This document shows positions 39,408-49,949 of a DNA stretch of 58,530 nt, in pieces; the stretch's first letter is position 1; every line of letters begins with the position of its first letter. This stretch comes from Caldifarciminota bacterium. Its GTDB lineage: Bacteria > Hydrothermota > Tepidihabitantia > Tepidihabitantales > DTDR01. The notes under the pieces were generated by a model. The model was given only the letters and a program-made list of their open reading frames with translations. It was not told the DNA's origin and made no database searches. The position numbers and the translations under genes are program-made. The DNA is taken from the NCBI GenBank assembly GCA_025060715.1, contig JANXBG010000007.1, positions 1 to 58,530 on the forward strand, written 5' to 3'.

Positions 39408-41606
39408 ATGATGAAAAAGTATTTTATTATATTTAATTTTTTGCCTTTATTAGTTTTTTCATCTTTAAGAGATTCCTTAAACATTAGATTAATCGGCGCT
39501 TGGCCCTATGATTTTCCTCGGCAAGTATATCCTATTTCTCATAGCATAGTTTATCTTGCTGTTGGCCATGGTATTTGGATTTATAATACTACAAATCCAC
39601 AAAATCCAATAAAGATAGGTGAAATACCTTTTATTGAAGGAAGGCTTATTTCAGAAATAGAAAGAAAAGATAACCTTCTTTATGTAGCCCATTTGGACGA
39701 AGGTTTTTCAATTTTAGATATCACAAATCCTATTCAACCACAAAGAATAGGCTATGTAGAATTATCTAACACGCAAGATATTTATATTCAAGAAAATAAT
39801 GCTTATATTATTGCTACGGATACCTTTTTTATTTATAATGTTTCTAATCCAAGAAATCCTATTAGAATAAGCGCTACTCCTATTTATGGTGGTTATATAT
39901 GGTCTCGTCAACACATTTTTGTTCTTCAAAATTACGCCTATCTTGGAATAACTGGGATTGGTCTTTTAATTTATGATATTTCAAATCCTTCACAACCAAG
40001 AGAAATTGGCAGACGGAGTATGTCTATGGAAGAAATTATTTCAAACATTTGGATAAAAGATACTTTTGCTTATATTAGCATAAAAAAGGGATGGGATTCA
40101 TGTCGATTAAAAATCTTCAGTGTTTCTAATCCGAGAAATATCTATCAAATTGGTGAGTGGCGACGAATTAGTGAGGATGTTGGTGGACTTTATATAAGGG
40201 ATAGTTTTGCCTATTTTGGCTATACGGGAAAGGTTCGCTTTTCTTTTGGTTTAGATATTATTAATATTGCTAACCCACGCTCTCCTTCATTAATAAGTAA
40301 TTGTAGTATTTTTCCTACGGATATAATAATATTAGATAGTTTAATATATGTTTCTTCTTATCCAGGTTTAGGAATAATAAATATAAAAAACCCTCATCAG
40401 CCGGTAATTTTATGCCACTACCTTTATACTCCCGGCTGGATATTAGGAATGGAAACCTTTAATAATTTTGCCTTTCTTTCTTGTTTTAATGGAATTAGTG
40501 TGATTGATTTTTCTAATCTATCTAATCCGCGGGAAACTACTCATTTATGTTGATGGGCAAGTTGGTGCTATGACATTGCTATTAAAGATACCTTTCTTTA
40601 TACTTCTAGTTTGAAGGATAGCTTGTTAATAATTAACATTGCTAACCCTTATTCAATAAGTTTAATTAATTCTATTCACTATTCTTATGCCCGGGCATTA
40701 TTTATAAAAGATACCTTTCTTTATATGGCACATTCTTGTCTAAATGAATGGACAATTGGATTTAGTGTTTGGAAAATAACTAATCCGGCTTCACCAATCT
40801 TATTAGGCTATGTAGAAAATGAAGATGCTGATGCTTATGGAGTATTTGTAAAAGATAGTTTTGCTTATGTTGGCGATGGCCCATGGGATGCGGGTGAAAA
40901 TTATGGTGGTTTTAGAATTTTTAATATTGCTAACCCTTATTCACCGTATCAAGTATATCATTTTGTTCCCAATTTTATTGCTGGGGGCGCAACCAATGAA
41001 ATTTTTATAAAAGATACGATCGCTTTTGTCTGTGATGATGCTGCCTTATTTATCTTTAATGTTTCTAATCCAAATAATCCAAGACTTTTAACTTATTACG
41101 AAGAGTATGGCCCTTCTGATATTTTAGTAATAGGAAATTTAGCATATCTTGCTGATGGTTATTTTGGTATAAGGGTTTTAGATATTTCTGATGTTTATAA
41201 TATCCGACAACTTGGCTATTATAAAATACCAGGATTCGTTCATACCCTAAGAGTAATGGGAAGATATATTCTTGCTTGTTTAGACCATGGAGGATTTTAT
41301 GTATTTGAATATTATGGAATTGATATTGAAGAAAATCAAACAAGTAAAAAGAGATTAAAATTAGAAAATTTTAAAATAGAAAAAAGAAAATTATCTTTAA
41401 ACTTTTCACTTCCCAAAGAGGAAGATATTCAATTAGAGATTATAAATAATTTAGGAAAAATAGAAAGGATAATTAAATTAGGGAAGATGAAAAAGGGTGA
41501 ATATTCGATAAATTTAAATTTATCTGATTTATCAGCAGGAATGTATTTTATTCGTCTTAAAAAAGAAAAAGAAGTAATTTTAAAGAAATTGATACTTTTA
41601 AAATAA
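39408..41606 (+). pseudogene. LVIVD-repeat beta-propeller secreted protein interrupted by an in-frame TGA (40551-40553)
   Basis: ORFs 39408-40553 and 40611-41606 share a frame (offset 1203 nt = 401 codons). Reading through gives ...ETTHLC*WASWCYDIAIKDTFLYTSSLKDSLLIINIANP...; repeats such as DISNPxxPxxIG occur in both parts; sorting-like C-terminus. Confidence 0.75.
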
Positions 41607-41619
41607 CTCATTTAACACT

Positions 41620-41784
41620 CTATTCTTTCTTCTCTTTTCCTTTTACTAACCAGAGATAAACAGACCAGAAGATTATTGAGAATAATAGAAAACCTAAAAT
41701 AAGATAAATAAATCCTAAAAAACCAATCCCCAATCTTCTAATAAAAGATTGAAGAAAAATTTGCTGGGAGATTAAAAAAATCAC
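41620..41784 (-). CDS. small membrane protein (54 aa, GTG start) overlapping the rpsH stop
   Basis: [57 protein letters not shown] overlaps the rpsH TGA (TGGTGA); one TM helix. Confidence 0.6.
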   Translation of the reverse strand: MIFLISQQIFLQSFIRRLGIGFLGFIYLILGFLLFSIIFWSVYLWLVKGKEKKE

Positions 41785-42176
41785 CAAACCTCCAAGAGAA
41801 GTTCACCGCCAACATTTTCTTTTCTTGCCTCTCGGTCGGTGAGAATTCCTTTTGGAGTTGAAAGAATAGCAATTCCTAAACCACCTTTTACCTTTGGAAT
41901 CTCTTTTACCCCAACATATACTCTTCTACCGGGTTTGGAAATTCTCTTTAAACCATAAATTACAGGTTTATTGTCTTCAGTATATTTTAAAATAATATTT
42001 ATTTCTTTTTTTACGCCTTCACCAATAATTTGAAAATTGGTAATATATCCTTCTTCTAAAAGAATGCGGGCAATTTCTAATTTCATTTTAGAATAAGGAA
42101 TTTTCACTTCTCTGTGACGCACCATTAAAGCATTTCTTATTCTTGTAAGCATATCACTTATTGGATCAGTAATCAT
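41781..42176 (-). CDS. rpsH: 30S ribosomal protein S8
   Basis: [47 protein letters not shown]. Confidence 0.97.
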   Translation of the reverse strand: MITDPISDMLTRIRNALMVRHREVKIPYSKMKLEIARILLEEGYITNFQIIGEGVKKEINIILKYTEDNKPVIYGLKRISKPGRRVYVGVKEIPKVKGGLGIAILSTPKGILTDREARKENVGGELLLEVW

Positions 42177-42193
42177 CTTTTTCCCTCCTTAAT

Positions 42194-42379
42194 TTACCAA
42201 CTTGCCTTTCTTACTCCTGGAATTTCACCTCTTAAAGCCAGTTCCCGAAAACAGATTCGGCAAAGACCAAATTTTCTTAAATAACCTCTTGAACGAAAAC
42301 ACCTTTGGCAGCGAAATTTTATTCTTGTTTTATATTTTGGCTCTCTTTTACTTTTTTCAATTTGACATTTCCTTGCCAT
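42194..42379 (-). CDS. rpsN: 30S ribosomal protein S14 type Z
   Basis: MARKCQIEK...[38 protein letters not shown]; start corrected to MARKC. Confidence 0.96.
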   Translation of the reverse strand: MARKCQIEKSKREPKYKTRIKFRCQRCFRSRGYLRKFGLCRICFRELALRGEIPGVRKASW

Positions 42380-42380
42380 A

Positions 42381-42953
42381 TTACCCCTTTTTAAAAACCA
42401 TTCCAAATTCTTCTAATAATGCCTTTGCCTCATCATCCCTTTTTGCTGTAGTAACAATTGCGATATCCATTCCAAAAATTTTTTTCACTTTACTGGCATC
42501 AATTTCGGGGAAAATAACCTGTTCATCAATTCCTAAATTATAATTTCCTCGGGTATCAAAGGAAGAAGGGTTAAAACCTCGAAAATCTCTTATTCTGGGT
42601 GCGGCAAAGTTAAGAAATCTATCTAAAAACTCATACATCCGATAGCCTCTTAAAGTAACTTTACAAGCGATTGGCATACCTTTTCTCAATTTAAATGCTG
42701 AAACCGATCTTTTTGCCCGCACAATCATCGGTTTTTGACCTGTTATTAAACTTAAATCTTCACTAATAATATCCAAAATCTTTGGGTCAGAAATTGCTTC
42801 TCCCGCAGCCACATTTATTACAATCTTCTCTAATTTTGGAACCTGCATTGGGTTTTTATAACCAAATTTCTTCATTAAAATAGGAATAATCCTTTTTCGG
42901 TATTCTTCTAATAACCTAGGAATATATTTACTTTTTTCAGTCGATGATTTCAT
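42381..42953 (-). CDS. rplE: 50S ribosomal protein L5
   Basis: [44 protein letters not shown]. Confidence 0.97.
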   Translation of the reverse strand: MKSSTEKSKYIPRLLEEYRKRIIPILMKKFGYKNPMQVPKLEKIVINVAAGEAISDPKILDIISEDLSLITGQKPMIVRAKRSVSAFKLRKGMPIACKVTLRGYRMYEFLDRFLNFAAPRIRDFRGFNPSSFDTRGNYNLGIDEQVIFPEIDASKVKKIFGMDIAIVTTAKRDDEAKALLEEFGMVFKKG

Positions 42954-43269
42954 TGCATTTTTTACAAATTCTTACTCTACGGTTTTCTATTTTTTCTCTT
43001 CTTACCTTTGTCTTTTGCCCGCATTTAGGGCATATCAAAGCTAACTTACATACTGGTAATGGTAAAGGAATATCAATAATTCCGCCTGGCTGGTCTACTC
43101 CCCTTGGTCTTTGGTGTTTTTTATGTAAATTCACTCCTTCCACAATTGCTCTTATCCGATTTTTTTCTCTTTCATAAAGCATTTTGATAATTTTCCCTCT
43201 TTTGCCTTTCTCTTCGCCAGAAATTACCTCCACAATATCATTTTTTTTGAGATAGGTTTTGAGTCTCAT
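42937..43269 (-). CDS. rplX: 50S ribosomal protein L24 with C-terminal zinc-ribbon cysteines
   Basis: [26 protein letters not shown]...CKKCNEIID. Confidence 0.96.
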   Translation of the reverse strand: MRLKTYLKKNDIVEVISGEEKGKRGKIIKMLYEREKNRIRAIVEGVNLHKKHQRPRGVDQPGGIIDIPLPLPVCKLALICPKCGQKTKVRREKIENRRVRICKKCNEIID

Positions 43270-43634
43270 ACCACCTCGGCTGCTAAGGAAATTATTTTGG
43301 TAAACATTTTATCTCTCAATTCCCGGGCAACCGGTCCAAATACTCTTGTACCTTTTGGTTCTCCTTTTTCATCAATCAAAACACAAGCATTATCATCAAA
43401 ACGGATATAAGAACCATCAGGCCGACGATATTCTTTCTTTGTTCGCACAATCACTGCTCTTGCCTTATCACCTTTTTTAATAGGCGCTTGAGGTAAAGCA
43501 TCTTTTATAGTAACCACCACGATATCACCAACATATCCGTATCTTCTTCTTGAACCACCTAAAACCTTTATTAACATTGCTTCTTTGGCACCGGTATTAT
43601 CAGCAACAACTAATCTTGTAAAATCTTGAATCAT
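43266..43634 (-). CDS. rplN: 50S ribosomal protein L14
   Basis: [32 protein letters not shown]; start corrected to MIQDF. Confidence 0.97.
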   Translation of the reverse strand: MIQDFTRLVVADNTGAKEAMLIKVLGGSRRRYGYVGDIVVVTIKDALPQAPIKKGDKARAVIVRTKKEYRRPDGSYIRFDDNACVLIDEKGEPKGTRVFGPVARELRDKMFTKIISLAAEVV

Positions 43635-43870
43635 AATTTTTTCACCACCCGCCAACGTTTTAATTTTGATAAAGGCCTTGTTTCCATTAATAAAACCTTA
43701 TCACCAATTTGGCATTCATTATTAGGATCGTGAGCATATAATTTAGTTTTTTTCCTAATATATTTTTTATATTTTGGATGCATTACTAATCTTTCAACCT
43801 CACAGACTACTGTTTTGTCCATTTTATTACTTTTAACTACTGCAATTACTGTTTTTCTACGTCCGCGCAT
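43631..43870 (-). CDS. rpsQ: 30S ribosomal protein S17
   Basis: [63 protein letters not shown]. Confidence 0.97.
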   Translation of the reverse strand: MRGRRKTVIAVVKSNKMDKTVVCEVERLVMHPKYKKYIRKKTKLYAHDPNNECQIGDKVLLMETRPLSKLKRWRVVKKL

Positions 43871-44096
43871 TTTTTCTACCCCATAATAAAACTTTCTCTT
43901 TTGTATACCCTCTCTCTCTTAAAATTGTTAAAACTCGTGCAATTTCCCTTCTTATAGTTCTCAATCGTAAAGGATTAGGAAGAGTTTCTGTTACCTTTCT
44001 TATTCTCAATTTAAAATACTCATCACTCAATTCAAAATATTTTCTTAAAAGCTCTTCGTCAGAAAGCTCACGCAGTTCAAATGGTTTCATATACAA
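43857..44096 (-). CDS. rpmC: 50S ribosomal protein L29
   Basis: [27 protein letters not shown]; position between L16 and S17. Confidence 0.95.
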   Translation of the reverse strand: MYMKPFELRELSDEELLRKYFELSDEYFKLRIRKVTETLPNPLRLRTIRREIARVLTILRERGYTKEKVLLWGRKNART

Positions 44097-44505
44097 TCTC
44101 CTCTCTTTTTAATACTCTTGTCTTGCAAGGCAATTTTGCACTCGCCAAACTGAAAGCCCTTTTTGCCTCTTCCTCACTTACTCCCTCTATTTCAAAAATT
44201 ACCCTACCCGGTTTTACCACTGCTACCCAAAAGGCCACATCACCTTTTCCTTTTCCCATTCTTGTTTCTGCTGGTTTTTTTGTCACCGGTTTGTCAGGAA
44301 ATATCCTTACCCATAATTTTCCGCTCTTTTTAAGAGATTTACTAATTGCCACTCGGGCTGCTTCCAATTGAGCTGCAGTAATCCAAGCCGGTTCTAATAC
44401 TTGTAGGCCATATTCACCAAAATCTAATTTATTACCACTTGTAGCCTTTCCTTTTCTTCTTCCTCGGTGATGTTTCCGATATTTTACTCTTTTAGGCATT
44501 AACAT
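44077..44505 (-). CDS. rplP: 50S ribosomal protein L16
   Basis: [42 protein letters not shown]. Confidence 0.97.
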   Translation of the reverse strand: MLMPKRVKYRKHHRGRRKGKATSGNKLDFGEYGLQVLEPAWITAAQLEAARVAISKSLKKSGKLWVRIFPDKPVTKKPAETRMGKGKGDVAFWVAVVKPGRVIFEIEGVSEEEAKRAFSLASAKLPCKTRVLKREEIVYETI

Positions 44506-44507
44506 AT

Positions 44508-45152
44508 TTAACCTCCTTGTGGCATTTCAATATCTCCTTTATAAATCCAAACTTTTACTCCAATAGTTCCGTATACGGTAAAAGCAGTATCGGTTCCATA
44601 ATCAATATCTGCTTTTATTGTCTGTAAAGGAACTCTACCTTCTTGAAGCCATTCTGAACGGGCGATCTCAGCACCACCAATTCTTCCTGAAATCCTTATT
44701 TTTATCCCTTTGGCGCCAAATCTCATTGCCTGACTGATATGTCTTTTCATTGCCCTTCTGTGAGCCACTCTTTTTTCTAATTCTCGTGCCAATTGAAAAG
44801 CAACGATTTTAGCATCCAACTCCGGAACCCTTATCGCTTCACAATCAATGTCTACATCCACTTTCCGATTAATTAATTTTAAAATCTCATTAATCAACTT
44901 ATCTTTACCTCTTCCACCTCGGCCGATAATAAAAGGTGGTCGGGCAGTGTAGATAAAAATATTAATCCTTTCAGGAAATCTTAAAATTTCAATATCAGAA
45001 ATTAAAGCATCTTCATAATTTTTTCTAATAAAATCTTTTATCTTTAAATCCTCTAAAAGATATTGTCGATAATTTCTTTCATCAAACCAATGGGACTTCC
45101 AAGTTTTGGTAATTCCTAAACGAAAACCGTAAGGATGGGTCTTTTGTCCCAT
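44508..45152 (-). CDS. rpsC: 30S ribosomal protein S3
   Basis: [53 protein letters not shown]. Confidence 0.98.
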   Translation of the reverse strand: MGQKTHPYGFRLGITKTWKSHWFDERNYRQYLLEDLKIKDFIRKNYEDALISDIEILRFPERINIFIYTARPPFIIGRGGRGKDKLINEILKLINRKVDVDIDCEAIRVPELDAKIVAFQLARELEKRVAHRRAMKRHISQAMRFGAKGIKIRISGRIGGAEIARSEWLQEGRVPLQTIKADIDYGTDTAFTVYGTIGVKVWIYKGDIEMPQGG

Positions 45153-45511
45153 TATTCCTCCTTTTCCTCTTTTGTTGCTACAGTAATATAGATATGAGAT
45201 GTTCTTCTTCTAATCATCATCGCCCTTCCCATAGGTCCAGCTTGCCATCTTTTTAACATTGGACCGGGAGTAACCCGGGCTTCTTTTACATACAAATCTT
45301 CTTCTTTCAATCTTGCTTTTCCTGATTTATATATAGCATTGGCAATTGCTGATTTTAAAGCCTTTAATATTGGCACTTTATGTCGGGGTTTTGGTAAAAA
45401 ATATAAAATATTTAATGCTTCTTTAGCATTTCTGCCACGAATTAACTCCAATATCCGATTTGCTTTTTTAACCGAAATCCTTTGATACTTACTAATCGCT
45501 CTAGCTTCCAT
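45152..45511 (-). CDS. rplV: 50S ribosomal protein L22
   Basis: MEARAISKYQRISVKKANRILELIRGRNAKEALNIL; GRAMMIRRRTSHI. Confidence 0.97.
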   Translation of the reverse strand: MEARAISKYQRISVKKANRILELIRGRNAKEALNILYFLPKPRHKVPILKALKSAIANAIYKSGKARLKEEDLYVKEARVTPGPMLKRWQAGPMGRAMMIRRRTSHIYITVATKEEKEE

Positions 45512-45519
45512 AATTATTT

Positions 45520-45810
45520 CTATTTTTCTTTTTCTTTACCTTTTTCTTTTCTCTGTCCTGCATGGGCTCTAAATGTCCGGGTCGGAGCAAATTCACCTAA
45601 ACGATGTCCTACCATTCTTTCCGTAATATAGACCGGAATAAATTTTATCCCATTATGAACAGCAATAGTATGACCAACAAATTCTGGTGGAATCACTGAT
45701 GCCCGAGCATAAGTTTTTATTACCTTTTTTATTCCTTTTTCATTCATTTCCATTATTCTTTTATATAATTTTTGGTCAATATAAGGTCCTTTTTTAGAAC
45801 TCCTTCCCAT
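45520..45810 (-). CDS. rpsS: 30S ribosomal protein S19
   Basis: [55 protein letters not shown]. Confidence 0.98.
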   Translation of the reverse strand: MGRSSKKGPYIDQKLYKRIMEMNEKGIKKVIKTYARASVIPPEFVGHTIAVHNGIKFIPVYITERMVGHRLGEFAPTRTFRAHAGQRKEKGKEKEK

Positions 45811-45812
45811 AA

Positions 45813-46655
45813 TTACTTTCTTCTTTGGACGATAAACTTATCAGATACTTTTCTTTTCTTTCGGGTCTTTTTACCTTTTGCTAATAAACCGGTTTCTGAA
45901 CAAGGATGTCTTCCACCGTGAGAACGTCCTTCGCCACCTCCCAATGGATGGTCAATTGGATTCATTGCTACTGCTCTTGTTCTTGGTCTTCTTCCCATAT
46001 GTCTCTTTCTACCGGCCTTACCAATAGTCACATCTTTATGTTCAGGTTTAGAAACTTTACCAATTGTTGCCATACAGTCTAAATGGAATTTTCTTATCTC
46101 TCCGGAAGGTAATTTAACAATTGCATATTTCTCTTCTTTTGCCAAAATTTGACAATAAGTCCCGGCTGCTCGGGCGATATAAGATGGATAATTAGGATAG
46201 AGTTGTAAATTATGAATCTCAATACCAACTGGAATAAGTCTTAAAGGCATTGCATTTCCAATCTTTATAGGAATTTCTTTATCTTTTGTAGAAATAATAA
46301 CGTCACCAATTTGTAAACCATCCGGCGCGATAATATATCGATATTCGCCATCTTGATAGCAAACCAAAGCGATCCAAGCTGTTCTATTAGGATCATATTC
46401 AATAGAGACGACCTTTGCTGGTATGTCATATTTATCTCTTTTAAAATCAATAATTCGATAATATCTTTTCTCTCCCCCGCCTCGATATTTTGCCGTAATC
46501 CTACCTAAATTATTCCTTCCAGCTTTACTCTTTTTAATTACCAATAATGGCTTATAAGGTTCCCTTTTTGGAACACCTTCTAATTTAATAACACTATAAA
46601 ATCTCCTTGCTGGTGTAATGGGAGGATATTTTTTAATATAAGTTCTAATTCCCAT
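45813..46655 (-). CDS. rplB: 50S ribosomal protein L2
   Basis: [56 protein letters not shown]. Confidence 0.98.
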   Translation of the reverse strand: MGIRTYIKKYPPITPARRFYSVIKLEGVPKREPYKPLLVIKKSKAGRNNLGRITAKYRGGGEKRYYRIIDFKRDKYDIPAKVVSIEYDPNRTAWIALVCYQDGEYRYIIAPDGLQIGDVIISTKDKEIPIKIGNAMPLRLIPVGIEIHNLQLYPNYPSYIARAAGTYCQILAKEEKYAIVKLPSGEIRKFHLDCMATIGKVSKPEHKDVTIGKAGRKRHMGRRPRTRAVAMNPIDHPLGGGEGRSHGGRHPCSETGLLAKGKKTRKKRKVSDKFIVQRRK

Positions 46656-46657
46656 AA

Positions 46658-46942
46658 TTACCTCTCTAAACCTTCTATTTTTTCACCTTCTTTTAAGGTA
46701 ACAATTGCTTTTTTCCAAGAAGATGTTCTTCCGGAAAATATTCCTAACCTTCTTGGTTTTCCTCGCATATTTATTGTTCTTACCTTTTCTACTTTTACTT
46801 TAAACAATTCTTCTACTGCTCTTTTAATATCAATTTTATTAGCTTCTTTCGCTACCTTGAAAACATATTGATTATACTCTCTCAATCTCAAAGCCTTTTC
46901 ACTTAGGACCGGTTCAATTATTATTTTTCTTGGGTCAAACAT
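46658..46942 (-). CDS. rplW: 50S ribosomal protein L23
   Basis: IIEPVLSEKALRL...YVFKVAKEANKIDIKRAVEELFKVKV. Confidence 0.97.
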   Translation of the reverse strand: MFDPRKIIIEPVLSEKALRLREYNQYVFKVAKEANKIDIKRAVEELFKVKVEKVRTINMRGKPRRLGIFSGRTSSWKKAIVTLKEGEKIEGLER

Positions 46943-47556
46943 AATTCTTTTAAACTTTCTAATCCACTTTCTGTAAAAATAATTTTATCATTTACTAAAA
47001 CCTCATAGGCATTTAAACTATTTGCTGGCATTAATGTTAAATTAGGAATATTTCTGGAAGCCAATTTAATATTCCTCTCCATTTCTTTTATTACTAACAG
47101 AACCTTTTCACTATCCATTTTTAAATTCTTTAAAATATTATACATTAACTTTGTTTTTGGCTGTTCTAAATTAAAGTTTTCTAAGAAAAGTATTGCTTTA
47201 TCTTGATAGCGGGCAGAAAGAGCAGAAAGTAAAGCAAGTCTTTTCTTTTTTCTTGGTAAAGAGTAATAATAATCTCTTGGCTTCGGACCAAATACCACTC
47301 CTCCTTTTCGCCAGATGGGTGAACGAATAGAACCGTGTCTTGCCCTTCCGGTATGCTTCTGAGGCCAAGGTTTTCTTCCACCACCTCTTACTTCACCACG
47401 AGTTTTAGTAGAAGCAGTTCCCTGTCTTTGATTATTCAAATAATTGGTAACTACTTCCCAAATTAGTCCCTCATTTATTTCACAGGCAAAAATCTCTTCG
47501 GGTATCTCAATTTCACCTTTTAATTCGCCATTAATTGATAAAAGCTGTGCTTTCAT
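46921..47556 (-). CDS. rplD: 50S ribosomal protein L4
   Basis: RQGTASTKTRGEVRGGGRKPWPQKHTGRARHGSIRSPIWRKGGVVFGPKPRDY. Confidence 0.98.
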   Translation of the reverse strand: MKAQLLSINGELKGEIEIPEEIFACEINEGLIWEVVTNYLNNQRQGTASTKTRGEVRGGGRKPWPQKHTGRARHGSIRSPIWRKGGVVFGPKPRDYYYSLPRKKKRLALLSALSARYQDKAILFLENFNLEQPKTKLMYNILKNLKMDSEKVLLVIKEMERNIKLASRNIPNLTLMPANSLNAYEVLVNDKIIFTESGLESLKELCLTQEK

Positions 47557-47558
47557 AA

Positions 47559-48188
47559 TTATTTAACAGCACTTTTTGCTTTTTTCACAATTACTAAACT
47601 ATTAGAATAACCAGGAATAGCACCAGAGATATAAGCCAAATGATTTTCATCATCAATTTTTACAATACGTAAATTTTTGATAGTTACCCTTTCGCCACCA
47701 TAACGACCTGGCAAAGTTCTTCCTTTCCAAGGTCTTCCTGGATCCGTTCCACTTCCTAAAGAACCTATGCGACGATGGGATTGAGAACCATGAGAAGCAG
47801 GACCACCCTTCCATCCCCATCTTTTCATACCTCCAGCAAAACCTCTTCCTTTTGTCCAACCTGTGACATCTACCAAATCACCCTCTTTGAAAACATCCCG
47901 AATTTTCAACTCCATCCCTAATTCAAATTCATCAATATTATCTACTTTAAACTCTTTTAAATACCTCAAAACTGGTAAATTTGCCTTCTTAAAATGCCCT
48001 GTCATCGGTTTATTACCTTTTTTTGCTTTTTCAAATCCCAATTGAATAGCACAGTATTTATCTTTTTCTTTTGTCTTTTTTTGCACAACATAACAAGGGC
48101 CCAGTTTTACAATTGTACAAGGAATAACCCTACCTTTCTCATCAAATAACTGCGTCATCCTTAATTTTTTACCCAATAGTCCCATCAT
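47559..48188 (-). CDS. rplC: 50S ribosomal protein L3
   Basis: MGLLGKKLRMTQLFDEKGRVIPCTIVKLGPCYV; GRGFAGGMKRWGWKGGPASHGSQSHRRIGSLG. Confidence 0.98.
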   Translation of the reverse strand: MMGLLGKKLRMTQLFDEKGRVIPCTIVKLGPCYVVQKKTKEKDKYCAIQLGFEKAKKGNKPMTGHFKKANLPVLRYLKEFKVDNIDEFELGMELKIRDVFKEGDLVDVTGWTKGRGFAGGMKRWGWKGGPASHGSQSHRRIGSLGSGTDPGRPWKGRTLPGRYGGERVTIKNLRIVKIDDENHLAYISGAIPGYSNSLVIVKKAKSAVK

Positions 48189-48190
48189 AA

Positions 48191-48520
48191 TTAAGTTATT
48201 TTAATTTCCACATCAACCCCTGCCGGCACTTCTAAACGAATTAAGGCATTAATCATATCTGGTGTTGCATTATCAATTTCAATTAACCTTTTATGAATTC
48301 GTAATTCAAATTGCTCCCTTGATTTCTTATCAATAAAAGTAGAGCGTAAAACAGTAAAAAGTGAACGTTTTGTTGGCAAAGGAATAGGTCCAGCCACCTT
48401 ACCACCCAATTGTTTAATAACCTCCACAATCTGCTTTGCCGATTGGTCCAATATCCGATGGTCATAACTTTTTAACTTAATTCTTACTTTTTCTCCTTTA
48501 AGTTCTTCAAAATCTTTCAT
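48191..48520 (-). CDS. rpsJ: 30S ribosomal protein S10
   Basis: [48 protein letters not shown]. Confidence 0.98.
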   Translation of the reverse strand: MKDFEELKGEKVRIKLKSYDHRILDQSAKQIVEVIKQLGGKVAGPIPLPTKRSLFTVLRSTFIDKKSREQFELRIHKRLIEIDNATPDMINALIRLEVPAGVDVEIKIT

Positions 48521-48563
48521 AATAAAAAATTAGTTAATAATTTTAATAAAAATTTTTGAAAAG

Positions 48564-48911
48564 TCAAGAATTTTTTTCTTCATACTCACAGGCGTATTTT
48601 TCATTTTCCCACAATCTAATTTTTACAATTGGATACTTCTCTTTGATCTTATAAAAAAGATATTTAGCAATATTCTCACAAGTTGGCGCAAAATCAAAAA
48701 ACTCATTTAAAAATTTGTGTTCAGGCAAAATGCTTTTTAAAAATTTTTCAACTTCTCGAAAATCAAATTGATAACCCTTCTTATCAACTTTCTCTTCTTT
48801 AATAAAGACTTCTACTAAATAATTATGACCATGAATTTCCTCATCATTCATTAACTCTTTAAGTCTGTGAGCAGCACTAAAATTAGAACGAATAATAATA
48901 TAAAAACTCAT
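48564..48911 (-). CDS. 6-pyruvoyltetrahydropterin synthase paralog with ExxHGH motif (PTPS-III-like)
   Basis: FSAAHRLKELMNDEEIHGHNYLVEV; the Cys normally just upstream of HGH is replaced by Glu residues. Confidence 0.85.
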   Translation of the reverse strand: MSFYIIIRSNFSAAHRLKELMNDEEIHGHNYLVEVFIKEEKVDKKGYQFDFREVEKFLKSILPEHKFLNEFFDFAPTCENIAKYLFYKIKEKYPIVKIRLWENEKYACEYEEKNS

Positions 48912-48929
48912 AATATAAAATTTATTAAA

Positions 48930-49619
48930 TTAAAAACCAGATTGAAAAGTTATATAAGCAATTCGATTTAAATGGCAATTATTATAATTATGGTTTTTAA
49001 TAATTTCTCTCAATGCAAAAAGGAACCGAACCTGTTCAGTAAAATTCCAAGCAATGCCAGCGTTTAAAAAACCATAATTTTTAATATCTCTTTCCTTTTC
49101 GTAAAAGGACGATGAATATTCAAATATCACATTAAAATCATTTGGTAATAATTGGGTTATTGATATAAAGAAATTAACCTTATCCTGATAATATACCCCA
49201 CCCGAAAAATTAGTATTGGTAATGTCAATTGTTTTACCTAATAATAAATAAAACATTTTTTCTGGAACTGAATAGCCTTTTTTATTAGTATCATAACTGC
49301 CAAATCCTTGGGAATCAAAACCCAAAATTATATCAGGAAAAACAAAAGTTTCTTCACCAACCAATTTTAAACGAAATTGAAATTCGGGACCTCTTTTTTC
49401 GGGAAAAGTTGGTTTACCACTTCCTAAAATACTCTCACCAGAATAAGAGATACCCATATTTAACCTGTCAAATAATCCAATTCCAAAATTTGCCATTATT
49501 CCATTATTTCCTTGAAGCCGAAACCCAATCAAATACTCACCATGCCCTAAAAAAATTGGCGATGGGTTATCAATAAGATAAGTTTGGTTAAAAATTATTA
49601 AAGATAAAATAAAAATCAT
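48930..49619 (-). CDS. hypothetical secreted/outer-membrane protein
   Basis: Signal-like N-terminus, alternating beta-strand pattern, terminal aromatic (QSGF). Confidence 0.6.
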   Translation of the reverse strand: MIFILSLIIFNQTYLIDNPSPIFLGHGEYLIGFRLQGNNGIMANFGIGLFDRLNMGISYSGESILGSGKPTFPEKRGPEFQFRLKLVGEETFVFPDIILGFDSQGFGSYDTNKKGYSVPEKMFYLLLGKTIDITNTNFSGGVYYQDKVNFFISITQLLPNDFNVIFEYSSSFYEKERDIKNYGFLNAGIAWNFTEQVRFLFALREIIKNHNYNNCHLNRIAYITFQSGF

Positions 49620-49625
49620 AAATAA

Positions 49626-49653
49626 ATATTAACAAAAAAATAAATAATGTCAA
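49626..49653 (-). promoter_or_regulatory. sigma70-like promoter
   Basis: On the minus strand TTGACA (49653-49648)-N16-TAATAT (49631-49626), 6 nt before ATG at 49619. Confidence 0.65.
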
Positions 49654-49949
49654 CAAATTTCTAAATGATTTCTAAATGCCGGCCATTGATAAAAATCGTA
49701 TAAAAAGCTAAGAAAACAGCAAGAATAAGACAATATTCATTTCCATTACTTATTATCAATGAGGATGATAAAAGAATAGGAAAAATTGTATTCGAGTATT
49801 ATTGTGTAATATTTATTTTAATTTAAAGAAATTAAATTTTGAAATTTATTAGAAAGTTGGACAGCCTATTATTCTATTATTCTATCTTTTTAAAAATTGG
49901 AAAAAGAAAGAATAACTAACGCTAAAAAAATCTTTATTTATTTTTTTCC

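Noticed and set aside
39408-41606. Genome-wide reassignment of UGA (e.g. to Gly or Trp)
   Set aside because: TGA terminates several genes at ATGA or TGGTGA overlaps (e.g. before purN, at tadA/M6, at rpsH), so it functions as a stop; only one gene shows an internal TGA.
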